Below, piece after piece: positions 62,401 to 64,000 of a DNA stretch of 64,000 bases. This DNA is from CAWUKV01 sp963923025. Its GTDB lineage: Bacteria; Cyanobacteriota; Cyanobacteriia; Phormidesmidales; Phormidesmidaceae. Within the stretch, counting starts at the first letter, position 1. Each line of letters begins with the position of its first letter. The stretch is taken from positions 1 through 64,000 of the forward strand of contig CAWUKV010000004.1 of NCBI GenBank assembly GCA_963923025.1, read 5' to 3'. A program made the position numbers and the translations under genes. Under the pieces are notes generated by a model. That model ran no database searches and was not told the DNA's origin. It worked only from the letters and a program-made list of their open reading frames with translations.

Positions 62401-62694
62401 CTCAAAGCTGATTACTGTGGTGGAACTGCCGTCGGTAACGGTGGAATTAATCCCGTCGATGTTACCCAGTCCGGCAACGGCGTCCTCAATCTTTTTGGTG
62501 ACCTGAGTTTCTAGCTCTTCGGGGCCTGCTCCGAGCTGGCTGACATCGACTAAAACAGTGGGGATGTCGATGTTGGGATTGGCATCAACCCCCAGCTGGG
62601 TAAACGAAATTAGCCCTGCAAAGGTGAGGACCAAAAACAGCACCAGCGTTGGGACAGGGCGACGAATCGACCAGGCCGAAATATTGAAATTCAT
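59458..62694 (-). CDS. RND efflux transporter, inner-membrane pump (HAE1/AcrB type)
   Basis: A 1078-residue proton-driven pump of normal family length. The N-terminus MNFNISAWSIRRPVPTLVLF leads into helix 1. Porter domains contain GVSQVRRSGGFDREIRVDLD and the trimer loop. Helix 4 has LALTLAVGNLVDDAIVEIEN with the adjacent Asp pair of proton relay, and VGLAVVTTTATIVAVFIPVA follows. Helix 10 has the Lys in MGLVTKNSILLVDYALIAME. Between helices 6 and 7 lies an extra Gly/Asn/Ser-rich insert (residues about 510-540) absent from AcrB. It overlaps the membrane-fusion gene by 4 bp (ATGA), so they form one operon. The substrate may be drugs, metals or lipids. Confidence 0.94.
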   Translation of the reverse strand: MNFNISAWSIRRPVPTLVLFLVLTFAGLISFTQLGVDANPNIDIPTVLVDVSQLGAGPEELETQVTKKIEDAVAGLGNIDGINSTVTDGSSTTVISFELGTDTEQATNDVRDAVTRVRQDLPQDAQEPQVRRLRFEGGAILTYAVSSDTLSVEALSDLVDRTIAPELLSVSGVSQVRRSGGFDREIRVDLDPNQLNALGVTATQVNNQIRSFNVNLPGGQGEISGQEQGIRTLGSAATVEALQDLGIVLPNGGSVPLSTLGSVRDDFKELSQSAYVNNEAVVSFSVLRSSGSLLVSVEEGVRDAIASLENELDDVNFQLIFTRATDIRDSYQASIDALIIGSILAVVVVSLFLRNWRTSLITATALPLSIIPTFIVLQYLGYTLNSMSLLALTLAVGNLVDDAIVEIENAERHIGMGKHPFKAALDSTAEVGLAVVTTTATIVAVFIPVAFMGGVPGQFFQPFGVTVAVSTMFSTLVARLMTPMMAAYLLKPVAASTQSAALETVENVSSGNGSNGNGSNGNGAGGYSTNGNGHSANGYRPDIPKLLRPYYRLLTGALRHRALTIGLAIGFFILSLSLAQFIPTSLFASGNTDITNLTIELPPGSTLAKSELVGERITNLLLENPAVDRVYISLEETEGSAVIQLKPKNERDVTRLEFETQMRQQLQQIPGARIAFESQGAAGNSKALNILLKGDNPTTLTETANALTQSMRQIPGLVEVTSSANLVKPEILIRPLPQQAADLGVSVSSIASTASLATLGDSESNLADFDVGDRQIPIRVRLAADFRDDISTLENLKVPTQQGGLVPLSAVAEIDFGSGPAQIDRYNRSRQVTVGANLDGITLGQGLEAVYALPILQNLPDGVTQEPTGDAEIMRDIFSRFLLALATAVLMIYAVLVLLYNNFIYPFAVMVALPLCIGGALMGLMIAQKPLGLFALIGIVLLMGLVTKNSILLVDYALIAMERGKSLKQSVIEAGLTRMRPILMTSISTVAGMMPIALEWGAGGETRSPMAIAVIGGFSTATLLTLVVVPVFFTYIASFQKWLVGLLGKVTDIAPPPTELKHPDPQFQSDYPQQPVSK

Positions 62695-64000
62695 AGCCCC
62701 TCGACCACGTTGACAGCATCACCGCTTTGCAAATAGCTGGCCCCTTCCACCACCACCGTGTCACCCGCCGCCAAGCCGGAGCGGACCTCCACCCGGGCAG
62801 ACTGATTGCCGTCAGCTGCAATCCGGTTGCCCACCTCAACGATGACGGCCTGGGCCACGTTCTCGGTCTCAACCTTGTACACCACAAAGCTGTCATCCGA
62901 CTGGGGCACCAGCGCATCCGCAGGAATCACCACAGCATCCACTGCATCGGTGACAATGTTGGCCTCTAAAAACATGCCCGTGCGCAGTCGATCACTCCCT
63001 GACAGGCTGATGTTAACCGTCGCTAGTCGGCTCTCCGGGTCCACCAGCGGGTCAATGTCGCGAACGCTCCCCTGGAGCGACAGCTCACTATCGGCAGCGG
63101 AGGTAATTTCTACCGGAGCTCCCACCGCAACCTGCCGGAGCTGGGCCTGGGGCAGCTCCACTTCTAGCTCTAGCAGGTCGTCTTGAATCAGCGTGAACAG
63201 CGCCGTTCCTGTGGAGGCCGTATCCCCCACAGTGGCCGTGCGCTCGGCAATGGTGCCGTTAGCCGGTGCCCGTACCACCGTCTGATTGAGCTGGGCTTGC
63301 AGCCGATCGATGTCGGCCTGACGACTGGCCACCGTGGCCTGGGCGCTTTGGATGTCAGCCAACGCCACTGCTCTGTCCTCTCGTGCCGTCAGCGCTTGGG
63401 TACGGCGAGTAGTGAGCTGCTCCTGGCTAATCGCCCCCCGATCAAACAAGTTCTGATAGTTCTGAAAGGACTCTTCCGCCTCAGCCAGTCTGGCCTCGGC
63501 CTGCCCCAGCAGCGCCTGCCGCTGAACCACCTGCGCTTCTGACTGCGCTAGATCGGCCCGCGCTTCTTGAATCTGCGCCTGAAGCACCGTGTCATCTAGT
63601 ACAGCCAATACTTGCCCTTGACTGACGAGATCGCCCTCACGCACCCGCAAGTCCAACACCTGTAGCCCGCTGGCCTGGGGCTTCACTTGTAGCAGGTCAA
63701 AGGGCTGAACAGTACCAGTTGCGGTAATCGTCCGGTTGACTGTGGCCTGCTGTGCCCGCTGGGTGGTCACGCTAGCGGCGGGTGCTACAGCAGTTTCGAC
63801 GGGGGCTTCAGACTCTGCCGGACGCTGAGGTACTAGCCGACCGCCAATGAGCGCAATCAGTAGCCCAAGCAAAAGTCCGACCGCAAGACCGCGACGCCCA
63901 GACAGCAGCCCCTTCTGGGGCGGTGCAAGCCCATAGGCCAATGGCGCACCCGGCGAATCATTGGTTGAAGACTCATCTGAAAACTCGCTTGAAAGGTCGC
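62691..64000 (-). CDS. RND efflux membrane-fusion protein (partial, 5' end outside)
   Basis: The frame is open to the window edge, so the gene starts beyond 64000. About 436 residues are visible. The N-terminal cytoplasmic part (SDESSTNDSPGAPLAYGLAP) precedes one membrane helix (GLAVGLLLGLLIALIGG). The periplasmic part has a lipoyl-like hairpin (QVKPQASGLQVLDLRVREGD then LVSQGQVLAVLDD), a long alpha-hairpin coiled coil (QARADLAQSEAQVVQRQALL), the second lipoyl half (VRAPANGTIAERTATVGDTA) and beta-barrel domains. A TTG at 63941 gives only a shortened protein. It bridges the inner-membrane pump to an outer-membrane channel not seen here. Confidence 0.92.
   Translation of the reverse strand, partial: DLSSEFSDESSTNDSPGAPLAYGLAPPQKGLLSGRRGLAVGLLLGLLIALIGGRLVPQRPAESEAPVETAVAPAASVTTQRAQQATVNRTITATGTVQPFDLLQVKPQASGLQVLDLRVREGDLVSQGQVLAVLDDTVLQAQIQEARADLAQSEAQVVQRQALLGQAEARLAEAEESFQNYQNLFDRGAISQEQLTTRRTQALTAREDRAVALADIQSAQATVASRQADIDRLQAQLNQTVVRAPANGTIAERTATVGDTASTGTALFTLIQDDLLELEVELPQAQLRQVAVGAPVEITSAADSELSLQGSVRDIDPLVDPESRLATVNISLSGSDRLRTGMFLEANIVTDAVDAVVIPADALVPQSDDSFVVYKVETENVAQAVIVEVGNRIAADGNQSARVEVRSGLAAGDTVVVEGASYLQSGDAVNVVEGL

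Noticed and set aside
62691..63941. TTG at 63941 as the start of the membrane-fusion protein
   Set aside because: The frame remains open to the window edge with no nearer ATG or GTG, so the gene is treated as partial.
1..64000. tRNA and rRNA genes
   Set aside because: GTTCGA-type motifs examined all lie within protein genes and lack acceptor-stem partners; no rRNA-like sequence was seen.

Overview
The window looks like part of a cyanobacterial chromosome. The HIP1 octamer GCGATCGC recurs in and between genes (for example near 12,548, 30,591, 31,366 and 38,621). There is a PEP-CTERM surface protein, a very large TamB/DUF490 protein, a pentapeptide-repeat protein, many TPR proteins and several small proteins of cyanobacterial type. 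The lineage is probably a filamentous, Leptolyngbya-like cyanobacterium, but this cannot be fixed from the sequence alone. No rRNA, tRNA or CRISPR array was seen.

Region 1 (1-2,990) is AT-rich and littered with mobile DNA. It holds a small membrane protein, a complete IS1-family element (792-1609, 8-bp target duplication, programmed -1 frameshift), an HU-like DNA-binding protein and a frameshifted remnant of an IS5-type transposase.

Region 2 (2,991-25,634, all on the minus strand) is the most distinctive part. It is a long accessory locus of glycosyltransferases and sulfotransferases. Two tandem paralogous sulfotransferases end in an HU/IHF-like domain. A third sulfotransferase, a GT4 glycosyltransferase, a stand-alone GT2 enzyme and a DUF6473-like protein accompany six proteins in which an N-terminal TPR array is joined to a different catalytic or catalytic-like domain: GT2, two types of sulfotransferase, a GT4-like enzyme, a methyltransferase-like domain and GT61. 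A small RTX calcium-binding protein closes the block. Together they could build and decorate (glycosylate, sulfate, methylate) a surface polymer or a surface/secreted protein; this is inference. Base composition shifts from AT-rich (below about 12.7 kb) to GC-richer above it, so the locus is probably a mosaic.

Region 3 (26,400-31,860) has another GT2 enzyme, a PEP-CTERM protein, a MASE1-PAS-adenylate/guanylate cyclase, a 55-residue secreted peptide and a thioredoxin. Region 4 (31,860-45,200) is mostly housekeeping and small accessory genes: apt, corA, an ABC permease, an M23 peptidase, a mazEF-like toxin-antitoxin pair, a TPR gene bracketed by two inverted copies of a roughly 106-bp MITE-like repeat, a pentapeptide protein, an alpha/beta hydrolase that seems to have lost its catalytic residues, a membrane-bound Ser/Thr kinase and a CPBP protease.

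Region 5 (45,500-64,000) holds tamB, a TPR lipoprotein-like/secreted protein, a single-domain response regulator, a GyrA/ParC-type topoisomerase subunit, an OmpR-type two-component system followed by cytochrome b561 and a PepSY protein with a highly acidic repeat, and an RND efflux pump with its membrane-fusion protein, whose gene runs off the window end.
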